Below are positions 51,281 to 61,417 of a stretch of DNA of 64,000 nucleotides, piece by piece. A model generated the notes under the pieces. That model was not told the DNA's origin, did no database searches, and worked only from the letters and a program-made list of their open reading frames with translations. The position numbers and the translations under genes were made by a program. The stretch lies in NCBI GenBank assembly GCA_016722445.1, contig JADKIZ010000015.1, forward strand, positions 1 through 64,000, read 5' to 3'. The number at the start of each line of letters is the position of its first letter. Position 1 is the first letter of the stretch. The DNA is from Flavobacteriales bacterium (GTDB lineage: Bacteria; Bacteroidota; Bacteroidia; Flavobacteriales_D; Sanyastnellaceae).

Positions 51281-54200
51281 TTAAATAATCGCCATAAGAA
51301 TACTGGGATTTTCAACCGGGAATTGTCGGCAAACTGCACTTTTCAGAATCGACGGGAGGTTTTGGCTTACCTCACTGGTGATATGACCTTCATATTCATG
51401 CCCGACCTCATTTTGTTTGTCCCTGATTGTGATGCGGTAGTGATAAACACCATCCGGTACAAACCACTCTCCGTTGCTGTAATTACCTGTCCAAACCGCT
51501 TCTGGATCTGTTGTCTCGAACATCTTTTCACCCCAACGGTTGAAGATGACGGCATGATAAGCTTGTTCAATAAATCCGCTTCCTCTGACTTGCCAAATAT
51601 CGTTGATGCCATCTCCATCCGGTGTGAAAGCATTCGGAATGTAAATGTCAATTTCATCCTGAACGAGGACGTATTGCGAAGTAGTGTCTGTGCATCCAAA
51701 CTGGTTGCTGGCGTGCAATGAAATCAAATACTGTCCGGACGTTTCAGAAGCAAAAGTGAATGAAGTATCCACTGCAGTGCTGGTTCCAAACGCATCAAAT
51801 GTCCATGCGTAAGTGGCGGCATCAATGCTTTGGTTGGTGAATTCAAAAGTGGTCTGTGGCAGAATGGCAATCTCAGGATCGGTCACGAAATCAGCAACAG
51901 GAGTTGGCCATACAATAACCGGACTTGGGATTGAATCGGTGTATTCGCAACCATTTTCATCAATAATTGTCAAACTTGGCGTATAAACTCCGGCAGTTTC
52001 ATAAGTGTGGTTTGACGATGCCATTGTAAGACCTGTTTGCCCATCACCATAATTCCAGATCATAGAACTTACGTTTTGGTATTCGGTATAATCCGAAACC
52101 ATCAAAACGGGGAGAGGGTCACAACCAAATGGAAGGTCTACTTGAAATGAAGCCATGATCTCCGGATAGGAGCTGATCTCTGTACACGCAGTATCCTGAA
52201 ATCCGCAGAAGTCTTCCACGACAGCGCAATAGTTTTTCAAACCATTGACTTCTGCCAAAAAATCTTCGTGATTGATGACTTCGCCTGTGGAAGATTCCCA
52301 CGTAGTGACGTATGGTGCGAGTCCACCAGAAATTTGTGGAGCGAGCACATGCACAGTATCGCCAACACAACCATGATAGAATTCTTCAACATCGATGCTA
52401 ATGGTACTATTGACGAACACTGTCACGTCATCCGTGCTAAAGCAATTCGGTTGACCAACAGGATAACCTGTCAATGTAAATGTTTGTGTCGAATTCAGGT
52501 TGATCACCTCAGACTCCTCTTCGTTGGGAGTTACAAGAAAATTAGCCGGACTCCAGGAATAAACAAATTCGGGTTCGACTGAAGAACACGTTACTTCATA
52601 AGTCCAGGGATCAAAACCTCCAGAGACGGCGCTAATGGAAGGATCGGAAGTGAAGGCGAAAGTGATACATCCAGTTTCATTGGTTGCTGTCCAGCTTTGG
52701 CCCGTTGCATCGCCGAGATCCCATTCAACAATGATTGGCCATGAGTTGTCTGGTCCATCATACACCACAAAATCTTCGAAGGTGCCCTCCATTTGACCAG
52801 AGGTAAAACCAAATGACATGACTGTGTAATCCTCTGCACCAGCATCCGGGCAAAAGGTCCAACTGAAGTTTTCGTTGTTGTCGTATGTATAATTGAAAAC
52901 ACCAGCGTCATCACCGCAAGAAGGGTCGGGAAAATCAGCCAATCCACCTTCCAACATCACGTCGGGATTGGTACAATCCAGTGTAAAGTCAGGTCCGGCT
53001 GTGACCAATGGCGCCACATCTACTTCGATGGTAATGGTGGTATCAAATGAGCATCCAAAATCGTTGATGGCTGTATACACAAAATCATAACTACCCGGTT
53101 CAGAAAGTTCGACGTTGATGTAGTCGCATCCGGAAGATTGTGAAACGATGCCTGTACCAGTCCAGTAAGTGGAGTCGCATCCATTTCCATAGATGGGAGT
53201 GAAATTCAGAATTTCGCCATAGAGAGAAGGATCGAAGGCCATTCCATAATTGAAAAGGTAGCCATCATCTCCTCCCCACATATCGCAGAATTCAAATGTC
53301 CAGGTTCCGTTCAAAGGGCAACCGATCAAATTCGTGAATGGTTGAACACTCTCATATGTTCCAGATGGCACGATTCCCGTTCCGATGTTATCACCCCAGG
53401 TACCATTTGTTGCGTCGGGTGACCAGAAATAATCCCAGCCAACACCGGGTGCGTCAAGGCCAGCCAGTGCTTCTCCGACATCAGAACCACCACCCGTTTG
53501 TTGATGCAGGATTACCGTTTGACCTGTCGGGCAGATCACTGTGATCACAAGATCCTGAATAAATGTATGTTCGAAATTGATGTAAGCATAAACGATATCA
53601 GAAACATCATCGATGACTTCACCCGCAGGAAAGCCGTTGTAGGTAAAAAATACATCGTAACACGATGTCTGAACGTCTTCCACGTGGTATCCTTCCTGAG
53701 AAAAATTATCCGGTAAATCTACCCAGGGTTCACTGATCCAATTGCTAAGACTATCTGTAGCGATCAGTGAATCCTGAGCGATGTTCGTTACCCCGAGGAA
53801 TGCGGTTCCACCACTGCACAAATCAGCAATTTCAGTAATCAGGTTGAAGTTGGGTTCTGTGCTTACAAAAACGATATAATCATTCAGATTGGTACTCACA
53901 CAATCATTGTTGTCGGTTACCGACAATTGCACTTTGTAGCCACCCGGTTCGTTGAATGTATGAGATACAGAAGGCCATGAAGTGGTATTGTTTGAACCAT
54001 CATCAAAATTCCAAGAGAATGTACTCAGACTTGCACCATTAAAAAATGCAGTTGAAGACCCATCAAATGTGATCGTTTCACCAGGACAAATTTTGAGTGG
54101 TGCAGGCTCCTGATCAGAAGTGATATTGGTAATAGGTCGCACACATGGCGGTCCGCAAGAAATCTCTGCACCGAAGTTACCTTCATCAATTCCATCTGAA

Positions 54201-54610
54201 ACAAAATGTACAGTGAGACAACCAGAAGCATTTGTAGAAGTAATGTCTTGAGCTTGCAGATCGTCGAAAGTAAAGGAGCCGATTAAAGCGGAAGAAGTGT
54301 TTGGTCCATCGAAAATTTCGAGGTAGTCACCAGAGCCGAGGTCACAAACGGACCAATACAGATTGACGATTGTTTCCGGTGCTTGTGCGCAAATCGTTGC
54401 TGTCAAGTTTTGATTGGCACCATAATCACCGGCACTCAATCCTGAATCCACTAAAAAACCTCCACAAGCAGTGATATTGCCATTGGCTATGCTGTTTTCC
54501 TGGGAAAAAAGTTGGAACGAAGCCAGAGAAACCATGCATAAAAGCAAGAGACCATGCAGGAATTTCCCTGCAATGATGCGGCAAGCAGACAATAGCATGA
54601 TTGGTTTCAT
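51281..54610 (-). CDS. Giant surface protein 2: paralogue of protein 1 with altered C-terminal end
   Basis: Signal peptide at the N-terminus (LLLLCMVSLASFQLFSQ), then the same order of modules as surface protein 1: CUB-like (IFDGPNTSSALIG), PKD (FSWNFDDGSNNTTSW), P-like (YINFEHTFIQDLVITVICP), second CUB-like (VVYDGPDNSWPIIVEW), PKD modules and a gliding C-terminal domain (YIPNAFTPDGDGINDIW ... VIFNRWGEKMFETTD). The domain should end GHIT.VR; instead the frame runs 31 residues past it to ILMAII. In another frame ISPVR-stop occurs at 51367, so a 1- or 2-nt indel near 51373-51385 is likely. Tandem duplication origin is clear from the architecture. Confidence 0.85.
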   Translation of the reverse strand: MKPIMLLSACRIIAGKFLHGLLLLCMVSLASFQLFSQENSIANGNITACGGFLVDSGLSAGDYGANQNLTATICAQAPETIVNLYWSVCDLGSGDYLEIFDGPNTSSALIGSFTFDDLQAQDITSTNASGCLTVHFVSDGIDEGNFGAEISCGPPCVRPITNITSDQEPAPLKICPGETITFDGSSTAFFNGASLSTFSWNFDDGSNNTTSWPSVSHTFNEPGGYKVQLSVTDNNDCVSTNLNDYIVFVSTEPNFNLITEIADLCSGGTAFLGVTNIAQDSLIATDSLSNWISEPWVDLPDNFSQEGYHVEDVQTSCYDVFFTYNGFPAGEVIDDVSDIVYAYINFEHTFIQDLVITVICPTGQTVILHQQTGGGSDVGEALAGLDAPGVGWDYFWSPDATNGTWGDNIGTGIVPSGTYESVQPFTNLIGCPLNGTWTFEFCDMWGGDDGYLFNYGMAFDPSLYGEILNFTPIYGNGCDSTYWTGTGIVSQSSGCDYINVELSEPGSYDFVYTAINDFGCSFDTTITIEVDVAPLVTAGPDFTLDCTNPDVMLEGGLADFPDPSCGDDAGVFNYTYDNNENFSWTFCPDAGAEDYTVMSFGFTSGQMEGTFEDFVVYDGPDNSWPIIVEWDLGDATGQSWTATNETGCITFAFTSDPSISAVSGGFDPWTYEVTCSSVEPEFVYSWSPANFLVTPNEEESEVINLNSTQTFTLTGYPVGQPNCFSTDDVTVFVNSTISIDVEEFYHGCVGDTVHVLAPQISGGLAPYVTTWESSTGEVINHEDFLAEVNGLKNYCAVVEDFCGFQDTACTEISSYPEIMASFQVDLPFGCDPLPVLMVSDYTEYQNVSSMIWNYGDGQTGLTMASSNHTYETAGVYTPSLTIIDENGCEYTDSIPSPVIVWPTPVADFVTDPEIAILPQTTFEFTNQSIDAATYAWTFDAFGTSTAVDTSFTFASETSGQYLISLHASNQFGCTDTTSQYVLVQDEIDIYIPNAFTPDGDGINDIWQVRGSGFIEQAYHAVIFNRWGEKMFETTDPEAVWTGNYSNGEWFVPDGVYHYRITIRDKQNEVGHEYEGHITSEVSQNLPSILKSAVCRQFPVENPSILMAII

Positions 54611-54787
54611 CAGATCGTACCGGAAGGCTGACGTATTGATACGTTTATTGGATAAAAGGTTGCAAAAGAAATCCCAACTTTAACAGTTACAACCGACGCC
54701 CTTGTGAACTTTGATTGTTTTTACGAACAGACTTGGATTTTCAACTTGAGACAATGACTTGAACCTACTGAAACTGAATAAGCCATC

Positions 54788-57700
54788 TCAACGGATCACC
54801 GTTACGGTTCCCTGGAAAACGCGATACTCAGCCATCTCCTTGTCTTTCACTTTAACCTGCCAGATATAGACATCGATTTGAGCATAGTATTCGCCACCGT
54901 GTATTTGTGCAATCCATGGTTTTCCATATTCATTGGAAAAGAAAATCTGATCACCCCATCGGTCGAATATTTCCAGGGAATAAGTGGATTCATCAAAACC
55001 CATCATGACTGGAGAAAAATTATCGTTGATGCCATCGCCGTCTGGAGTAATGGCATTGGGTGCGAAAAAGATGTATTGATTGTCGAGGTGAAGAATTCGG
55101 CAGATGCTGTCAACACATCCGTAAGTATTCGTCACTTCGAGGCAAATCTCAAAATTGGTTGGTTCAGCAGCGGGGAATTCAAAAATAGGAGCGGCTTCAG
55201 TGCTTGTTCCCAATCCTGCAAAATTCCACCAGTAAGTTTCGGCGCCAATGGATTCATCCACGAATTGTGCAATAGGATCAATGGTAGACAATTCGATGGG
55301 ATCTGTAGAGAAATCTGCATCAGGTGAAGGATACACTTCGAGTAGAGCAGGGTAGGACATGGATTTTTCACAACCAAAATCACTCATGGCATAAACAGTC
55401 AGAGTATAAAGGCCAGATTCTGTGATGGTGGCCCGCAAGGTATCTTGCGTGAAATCGCCGATTCCCGAAATATTCCAATAAAAGACTTCAATAAACTGAC
55501 TCGCAGTATCCAATGCATACTCTACTTCTAGAGGAGAACAACTGGCGAGTGGTTCAGGTGTGAATACGATGACTGGATTTGGGTGCACGACAATTTCTGC
55601 CGTGTCAGATGCGACACATCCATAATCGTTGGTCACAACTACAGAGATGACCGCATCTTGACTGAGCACAAGATGTTGCGCAGGTGAAGATGGGTCTTCG
55701 AATAAAAATTGTGGTGCCCAAGCATAGGTGCCGATTCCCGTGGCTGTAATATTCAATTCATCCTGAATACAAATTTCATATTGATCTCCAATGTCGGCTA
55801 CAGGCAATGGATGAAAGGCAACATCAATTTGATCCGAAGCAGAACAAACACCATTGTCGGCAAATACCTGATACGTAATGCTCATATCCGAACTGATTGT
55901 CGCAGGCACCTGCACCACAGGCTGAGATTGTGAAACTGAACTCAAGAATTGCGAAGGAGACCACGCATAAGTCGTATTGGGAAGAGGAGCGGAACCAATG
56001 TGGAAGTTGACAGAACCGGCACAAACATCTACATCGTCACCTGCGTTGAGGGTGAAAGCAGGTTGTACCGAAATGGTCAGTTCGGCAGCATCTGCAGGAC
56101 ATGGGCCATTTCCTGGAACAACATATAGATATGAACCCGGAAGGTCGCTTGTCGGATCAAACTGAGTTGAATTGAATGGTGTTCCCTGATATGACCAAGT
56201 ACCAAGTCCTGACGAGGCAGCAGGCAATAAATTTTCCAAATTTTCTGGAGAATCTGTAGAGCAAAAAGTAACAACGGCATTTTCGCCAGCCTCAACAGTA
56301 TTATAAATGTTCAAATTGGCAGTGAGTATTGCAGCACCACATCCACCACCAGTATTGGTGATAAATTGATAGACTGGATTTCCCCCTCCTGAAAGATCAA
56401 CAAGAGGGTCAATGATGTTTCCACTTTCATCGAACCAATTGCCATTGGTCGCACTAGCGTCTACATCTAAACTTGTTAGATTAAACGTCCCCGCAGATAT
56501 ACATAAATTAACTGTGTTATTTGGATTTTCAAACATGGGGTCAACCACTTCGATGGTCATTTCACCTTCACCATCAGCGCAACTATTTCCGGACGGCAAC
56601 ACAGCCATCACAATAAGGTCGATGCCGATGGAAGGATCGAATGATCCAGAGTGTGGTATGCCATTTTGCAATTCAAACTCGATGAGTGGAAAGGCTGGAT
56701 AATAATTGCTCAAATCCACGATAGGATCTAATTGACAAAATGAAAGATTAATGTCTTGCGGATCTGCCGGTAATTGCTCAAGTTGGATGTGCAACATAGA
56801 TTGGTCAGCTGGGCAAACTACGCCATTCACATGATATTGGAAGTCGTATGAAGAAATTCCGTTTTGAGGTATGAAAATATTGGACACTGAGGTACCATTA
56901 ACATCGGTCCATTGACCACCAGTATCAGCACCTCCGCTAAGCTGTCCATTGAGATTCAATGACGTGATATTTTCGCAAACAGAGATCGAGTTATCATTGC
57001 CAGCATTCGGATCAGATTCAAGATTCACGGTGATGGTGGCACTTTGTGGACAGCCGATATTCGGATAGTTGTAATAATAATTACCGGCTGGTTCATTTTG
57101 CGGATCGTAAACACTGTTCGTTGGATTTCCTGAAGCATCAGTCCAGTAGCCCCCAGCAGCAGGATTTCCATTCAATTGCTGAAACATGTTCACGTTAGAA
57201 CCACTTTCACAAACAGTAATTGTTGCGTTTTCACCTGCAGGATCCGGAGCGATAAAGGAGATGGTTAAAAAGGAATTGTCATCCGAACATGGTGTCAAGC
57301 CATTCACGTGGTAACGGTAATTTCCAACAAGATCAGTCGAAGGATCGAAGATGTTGCTCACCGGATCATTTACAGGATTGTACCATTGTCCTCCCGCTTC
57401 TGGACTACCTGCAAGATAATTGAACATATTGAAAGGTGTTCCACCCTCACAAACTTCAATACTGGCATTTTCACCTGCATCAGGATTGAGGTTTTCGTCC
57501 ACATAAAGTGTAGAAAAGACGGGACCGCAACCTGGCACATTGTCAATCATATAGGTGAAAAGCGCACTGTTCTGAGTTGCCGGATCGAAAGTTCCACTTA
57601 CAGGATTGCCGGATGCATTGAACCATGAACCAGTATTATCTGGCGATCCCGCGAGAAAATTAACCATTTGAAATGGGAGATAATCCTCACAAATCAAATA

Positions 57701-58257
57701 GGTTGTGGAGTTGCCGGGATCAGCATTTTGAATGGTGGTGACATAAACCCCAGTGGCGATGTCGCATCCAGCAGCATTGAGGGTATACGAATACCAACCA
57801 TCGATAAAATTCGCTGCAGGCCATGGAAAATTTGTACTTGATTGTTTGGATTGGTCCATTGTCCGCCAGGAACGAGCCCTGGAATGAGTGTATTGAAATT
57901 TTGAGCAATGTCCGTATCACAAATTCCCTCTGCTATGGCATCACCAGGATCAGTTCCATTGACTGGTACATTAAAAACATAAGTACTTGGGACTCCACCT
58001 TGTGTTATTTCCAGTAAGAACGCCACCGAGCACAAACCGCTCATATTGATGATACCATTGGCCGAAGCACCTGAAGAAATAACTGATCCCGAGTTGTCTG
58101 TTAGGTTGAAAGTCAATGCATTGCTGTTGCCATTGTCAAAAGTGGCTGAACCATTACACGAACATGAATTGGTGGAAGGAACAACGATAATCTGTCCATA
58201 GGAATACAGACTAACGAGTAGTGGCAGCAAAAGCAATATGATCCGGGATCGAATCAA
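54788..58257 (-). CDS. Giant surface protein 3 with repeated modules and gliding C-terminal domain (frameshifted)
   Basis: Signal peptide IILLLLPLLVSLYSYGQ from ATG 58257. A series of about 75-residue repeats follows, each with a pattern like AGENA.I.VCE....NMF..L.G.P..GG.W...SGNP....DP...AGNY.Y.V; then PKD modules and a gliding-motility C-terminal domain (FFAPNAITPDGDGINDNF ... GTVTVIR). The frame breaks near residue 140: adding one A at the AA of 57838-57839 (CAATCAAG) joins WTNPNNQ to STNFPWPAANF and gives 1156 aa. A T9SS type B cargo is likely; the repeats resemble adhesin stalks. Confidence 0.85.
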
Positions 58258-58295
58258 TTCGGTCAGTTGGATAGATTTTAATCAGTCAGTAGTCG

Positions 58296-58303
58296 CAAAA
58301 ATA
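58296..58303 (-). promoter_or_regulatory. Candidate -7 box for surface protein 3 (TATTTTTG)
   Basis: TAnnTTTG match on the minus strand, 38 bp upstream of ATG 58257. No -33 TTG is evident. Confidence 0.3.
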
Positions 58304-58331
58304 GTGTCGAAAGTTGTTGCGACAGTTAAAA

Positions 58332-58452
58332 ATGAATTATGAATTATGAATTATGAATTATGAATTATGAATTATGAATTATGAATTATGAATTATGAAT
58401 TATGAATTATGAATTATGAATTATGAATTATGAATTATGAATTATGAATTAT
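58332..58452. repeat. Heptanucleotide tandem array (ATGAATT), about 17 copies
   Basis: Perfect head-to-tail repeats of a 7-bp unit over 121 bp, upstream of surface protein 3. There is no coding potential. Its period is not a multiple of 3 and it is too short and spacer-less to be CRISPR. Confidence 0.97.
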
Positions 58453-58501
58453 ATTTTATCAGATGAGAATTGAGTTGGCCAATTACTTCCTTGCGCGGTC
58501 T

Positions 58502-58544
58502 TAATACCTAATACCTAATACCTAGTACCTAGTACCTAGTACTT
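58502..58544. repeat. Second heptanucleotide array (AATACCT / AGTACCT), about 6 copies
   Basis: Three units of AATACCT followed by about three of AGTACCT, 50 bp from the first array. The switch in unit shows a point change that spread by duplication. Confidence 0.92.
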
Positions 58545-58546
58545 GT

Positions 58547-58580
58547 AAAAAAAAATCCCCGCTGGTTGAGCGGGGATTTT
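58547..58580 (-). terminator. Rho-independent terminator for the anti-sigma-like gene
   Basis: On the minus strand AAAATCCCCGCTC pairs with GAGCGGGGATTTTT-like sequence: AATCCCCGCT (58554-58563) and AGCGGGGATT (58569-58578), with a long T-tract downstream in minus orientation. Confidence 0.88.
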
Positions 58581-58615
58581 AAACAAACACACTAAGTCAG
58601 CGGCGTTCGTTTTGG

Positions 58616-59905
58616 TTAAGGAGAAATCGTCAGTATTCCGTTGAAATACTTCTGTTCTTTTGTAATGTCATTGGTGATGATCACCTTCCATTTGTATTGT
58701 TGACCAGCAGTAGCTTTGGTACCACCTGGCAATGTTCCATCCCAACCTTTTTGACGGTTAGAAGTTTCGAATACTTTGGTATTGTCTTGATTGTAGATGG
58801 TTAATTCGAAATTGGCTTTGCTCTTTTTCAGACCTTGCGGCATGAAAGTTCCTTTGCCCACTGCGTATTTGTCATCAGCATCAAGAGGGAAGTCTGAGTT
58901 GATGATGACGTGTTTCACAGCGCCATCTTCACAACCATAATCATTTCTCACAGAGAGGGCGATCAATTGTTTTTCCTGGCTTACACTGATTGCGGGTGCA
59001 TTAGCATCTTTAGAAGAACCGTTATTGGTGGTCCATTCATAGGAGATTGCATCTTCACTCGTGTTCACCACTTTCACTTCAGGCTTCATAGGGTCTTCAT
59101 TGACGAATTCCCAGCGGAAGTCTGCATCAGGAGCAGGATTGATGGTGATCATGTCGTTCATGATCGTGGTATTGATTTTACCATTTTTACTGGTAACTGA
59201 AAGAGAAACGTCGTAATTACCTGCTTTTGCGAATTTGTGCTTAGGTTTAGGAGAAGTGCTGAAATGACCATCTCCAAAATTCCAGAGGTAACCGTAGTCA
59301 GCGTTGGTAGGAGCATTGGTGGCGGTGAATTCCACTTCTGTACCTTCACAAGCCTGACGGACATTGCTTTCAAATGCGAATTTATTGTCGACCACAACCC
59401 CTTTCGGAAGAGTGATATCGGGAGTACCTGCAGGAGTGTTTCCCATGGTATCCGAACCAGTTCCATCGTTTGCGGAATTCTGGGTTAGAGCATTGTTTTG
59501 GTTAAGTCCACCGTTGTTGCCTGTATGAGAAGCTCCATTGGTGTTGTTGTTATAAATGTTGTTGTTGTTATCAGCAGTAAGACTCGTCAGATCCTCGGAG
59601 TTTCCTTCTTGAGACCTGTAACTAGAACCAGAGATGCCTGTAATTTTAACAGGAGAATTGAATCTCGCCTCGGTGAATGCGCCATGAGCGGCTGCGGGCG
59701 CATGTTGAAAGCGATACCAAGTAAAAGCGCCACCGGCTGAAACAGCAACGGTAGCTGCAAGCGCAACTATCCAGACATATTTGCCCGACTTCTGTTTCCC
59801 CATTTTTTTCTGGAGGCTGCTCCAGCTATGAGGATCGTAGGGCATTTCGAAGTCTGAAATCTGTTCCTTCAGATGCCGCTCAAAAGGTGTTAGAATTCTA
59901 CTCAT
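58616..59905 (-). CDS. Membrane anti-sigma-like protein with PKD domains and a CTD-like tail
   Basis: Residues 1-41 are a charged cytoplasmic segment (PFERHLKEQISDFEMPYDPHS) in the position of an anti-sigma domain; 43-64 is a TM helix (YVWIVALAATVAVSAGGAF); an Asn/Gly/Thr-rich spacer runs to about 160; PKD-like domains occupy about 185-335 (YLWNFGDGHFSTSPKPKH); and 345-429 resembles the gliding-motility C-terminal domain of T9SS type B cargo (LTIYNQDNTKVFETSN, GWDGTLPGG, YKWKVIITND, GILTIS). Its ATG overlaps the ECF sigma stop (59902-59905), so the pair is translationally coupled. An anti-sigma or sensor role is inferred from context. Confidence 0.8.
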   Translation of the reverse strand: MSRILTPFERHLKEQISDFEMPYDPHSWSSLQKKMGKQKSGKYVWIVALAATVAVSAGGAFTWYRFQHAPAAAHGAFTEARFNSPVKITGISGSSYRSQEGNSEDLTSLTADNNNNIYNNNTNGASHTGNNGGLNQNNALTQNSANDGTGSDTMGNTPAGTPDITLPKGVVVDNKFAFESNVRQACEGTEVEFTATNAPTNADYGYLWNFGDGHFSTSPKPKHKFAKAGNYDVSLSVTSKNGKINTTIMNDMITINPAPDADFRWEFVNEDPMKPEVKVVNTSEDAISYEWTTNNGSSKDANAPAISVSQEKQLIALSVRNDYGCEDGAVKHVIINSDFPLDADDKYAVGKGTFMPQGLKKSKANFELTIYNQDNTKVFETSNRQKGWDGTLPGGTKATAGQQYKWKVIITNDITKEQKYFNGILTISP

Positions 59906-60477
59906 TCAGTTTTCTTCAAATTCTTTAGTAACAATTTTTTCATGTTTTTTCTGGCCTTTGCGTAATTACTTTTAGAAGTTCCTACACTGATACCCAATGC
60001 TTCAGCAATGTCTTGATGCGTATAGTCTTCGTAAACGTAAAGGTTAAAAACAGTTCTATAAGCCGGAGATAGTTGTTGCATGGCATCAACGATCTGTTCC
60101 GGAGTAATGTCATAAATTTCGTCTTCGTTCGTATCGTTCTCTTCTTCAACCTCTTCTTCCCAATCCTCCACACTTTGATTGTCGCCGAGTAAGACGAAAT
60201 CATTTTTAAGTTTACGGAAACGGTCGATTGCGAGATTGACCATAATTCTTCTGATCCAGCCTTCCAGTGTACCCACTCCCGTAAATCTATCGAGATTGTT
60301 AAACACTTTCAGGAATCCCTCCTGCACAATATCCATCGCTTGATCAGAATCCCTGGTGTATCGCATGCACACGGCCTTCATTTTTCCATAAAACATTTTA
60401 TGGATGGCCTGCTGCGAACGCCTGTCTCCTTTGAGACATCCAGCTATCAATGCTTGTAATTGCTTTGAATCTGCCAC
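59902..60477 (-). CDS. ECF-type RNA polymerase sigma factor
   Basis: 191 aa. Sigma region 2 covers about 20-95 (AICMRYTRDSDQAMDIVQEG-type helix, VFNNLDRFTGVGTLEGWIRR, MVNLAIDRFRK); an acidic linker (EDWEEEVEEENDTNEDE) is unusually long; region 4 is at about 125-185 (LSPAYRTVFNLYVYEDYTHQD, IAEALGISVGTSKSNYAKAR). The architecture fits group 4 (ECF) factors. It is cotranscribed with and overlaps the membrane anti-sigma-like gene by 4 nt, which suggests control by membrane sequestration. It may drive envelope or T9SS-cargo genes, but targets are unknown. Confidence 0.92.
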   Translation of the reverse strand: MADSKQLQALIAGCLKGDRRSQQAIHKMFYGKMKAVCMRYTRDSDQAMDIVQEGFLKVFNNLDRFTGVGTLEGWIRRIMVNLAIDRFRKLKNDFVLLGDNQSVEDWEEEVEEENDTNEDEIYDITPEQIVDAMQQLSPAYRTVFNLYVYEDYTHQDIAEALGISVGTSKSNYAKARKNMKKLLLKNLKKTE

Positions 60478-61093
60478 AAGGGTTACAGTTTAGACGGAGA
60501 ATTATTCAAATGGTTGCCACCTTGCTTTATTAACAATCCGGTGAGGCTATGAACATTTGGATTCAATTTTTGAATTGACCTAATAACCAATGAAGAAACA
60601 TGGCCGTAGGGCCATTTCCACGTGTGGACTGCGTAAAACATGCCCATGGGTAATTGGTTCAAATGGTTATCTTGAAATTGATCTGGTAGTGGTAAAGAGG
60701 GCTAATATACACCGATTCCTGATATGTGGTATGACGAACTTGTGATGAAAATGAGCTTGTTACGAATTGAATGAGCCGCAGCCATGGGGTGACGATGATG
60801 AGTAAGATCGGCTGGCAAATGCTTTTCTGAAGGCTGTCAGCGGACTTTTGATGGTTAGTCATTCGAGTAGGTCGAACGCTCACTAGATCATTAGGGGAAA
60901 ATTCATTTTTTAAAAAAATGGAGGCATAAAATAACCTATTCCAAAATGGAATAAGACTTTTTGGAAACCCAACATTGATTTGCGCTTTAAACCGGATCAT
61001 GCAGTTGAAATCGACGATGCAATTCAAAGGAGTTTGGTTTCAGTATAGAAATTAGACTACAGATTCCGGGTAAAACACTAAAACCAAATCAAA
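60478..61093. other. 616-bp divergent region without recognised genes
   Basis: Lies between the sigma gene and ssb. A small palindrome ATGGCC-GTAG-GGCCAT occurs near 60599-60614. Promoters for both directions should be here, but no TAnnTTTG box with good spacing is found. Confidence 0.35.
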
Positions 61094-61417
61094 ATGAAAG
61101 GATTAAACAGGGTATCTCTCATAGGTCATTTAGGAAAAGACCCGGAGTACAAGGAAATCAGCGGGGAATTGCAGGTCGCCAAGATGACTTTGGCCACTAC
61201 GGAAACTTATCGGGATAAAGAAGGCATATTGAAAGCACAGACTGACTGGCATTCATTGGTGATGTGGGGCAAGCTTGCACAAGTAGCTCAGAAACATCTG
61301 AAGAAAGGGTCACATTTATTCATTGAAGGAAAACTGAAATTCAGGAAGTATGAAGACAAAAGCGGCCAGATCAAGTATGTAAGTGAAGTGATCGTCGAAA
61401 ATATTTTGATGTTATGA
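61094..61417 (+). CDS. ssb: Single-stranded DNA-binding protein (OB fold, no acidic tail)
   Basis: A 107-aa SSB: MKGLNRVSLIGHLGKDPEYKE, TLATTETYRD, TDWHSLVMWGKLAQVAQKHLKKG and LFIEGKLKFRKYEDKSGQIKY are the conserved OB-fold strands. The protein stops right after the OB fold and lacks the flexible tail and acidic tip that recruit partner proteins in housekeeping SSBs. Its stop overlaps the start of the tyrosine recombinase by 4 nt (ATGA at 61414-61417), so they form a coupled pair. It may be an accessory SSB dedicated to recombination rather than the replicative one. Confidence 0.9.
   Translation: MKGLNRVSLIGHLGKDPEYKEISGELQVAKMTLATTETYRDKEGILKAQTDWHSLVMWGKLAQVAQKHLKKGSHLFIEGKLKFRKYEDKSGQIKYVSEVIVENILML

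Noticed and set aside
58332..58544. CRISPR array
   Set aside because: Seven-base units repeat head to tail without spacers.
60659..61027. 122-codon minus-strand frame
   Set aside because: Low-complexity, biased composition, no recognisable domain, and it fills the divergent region upstream of ssb.
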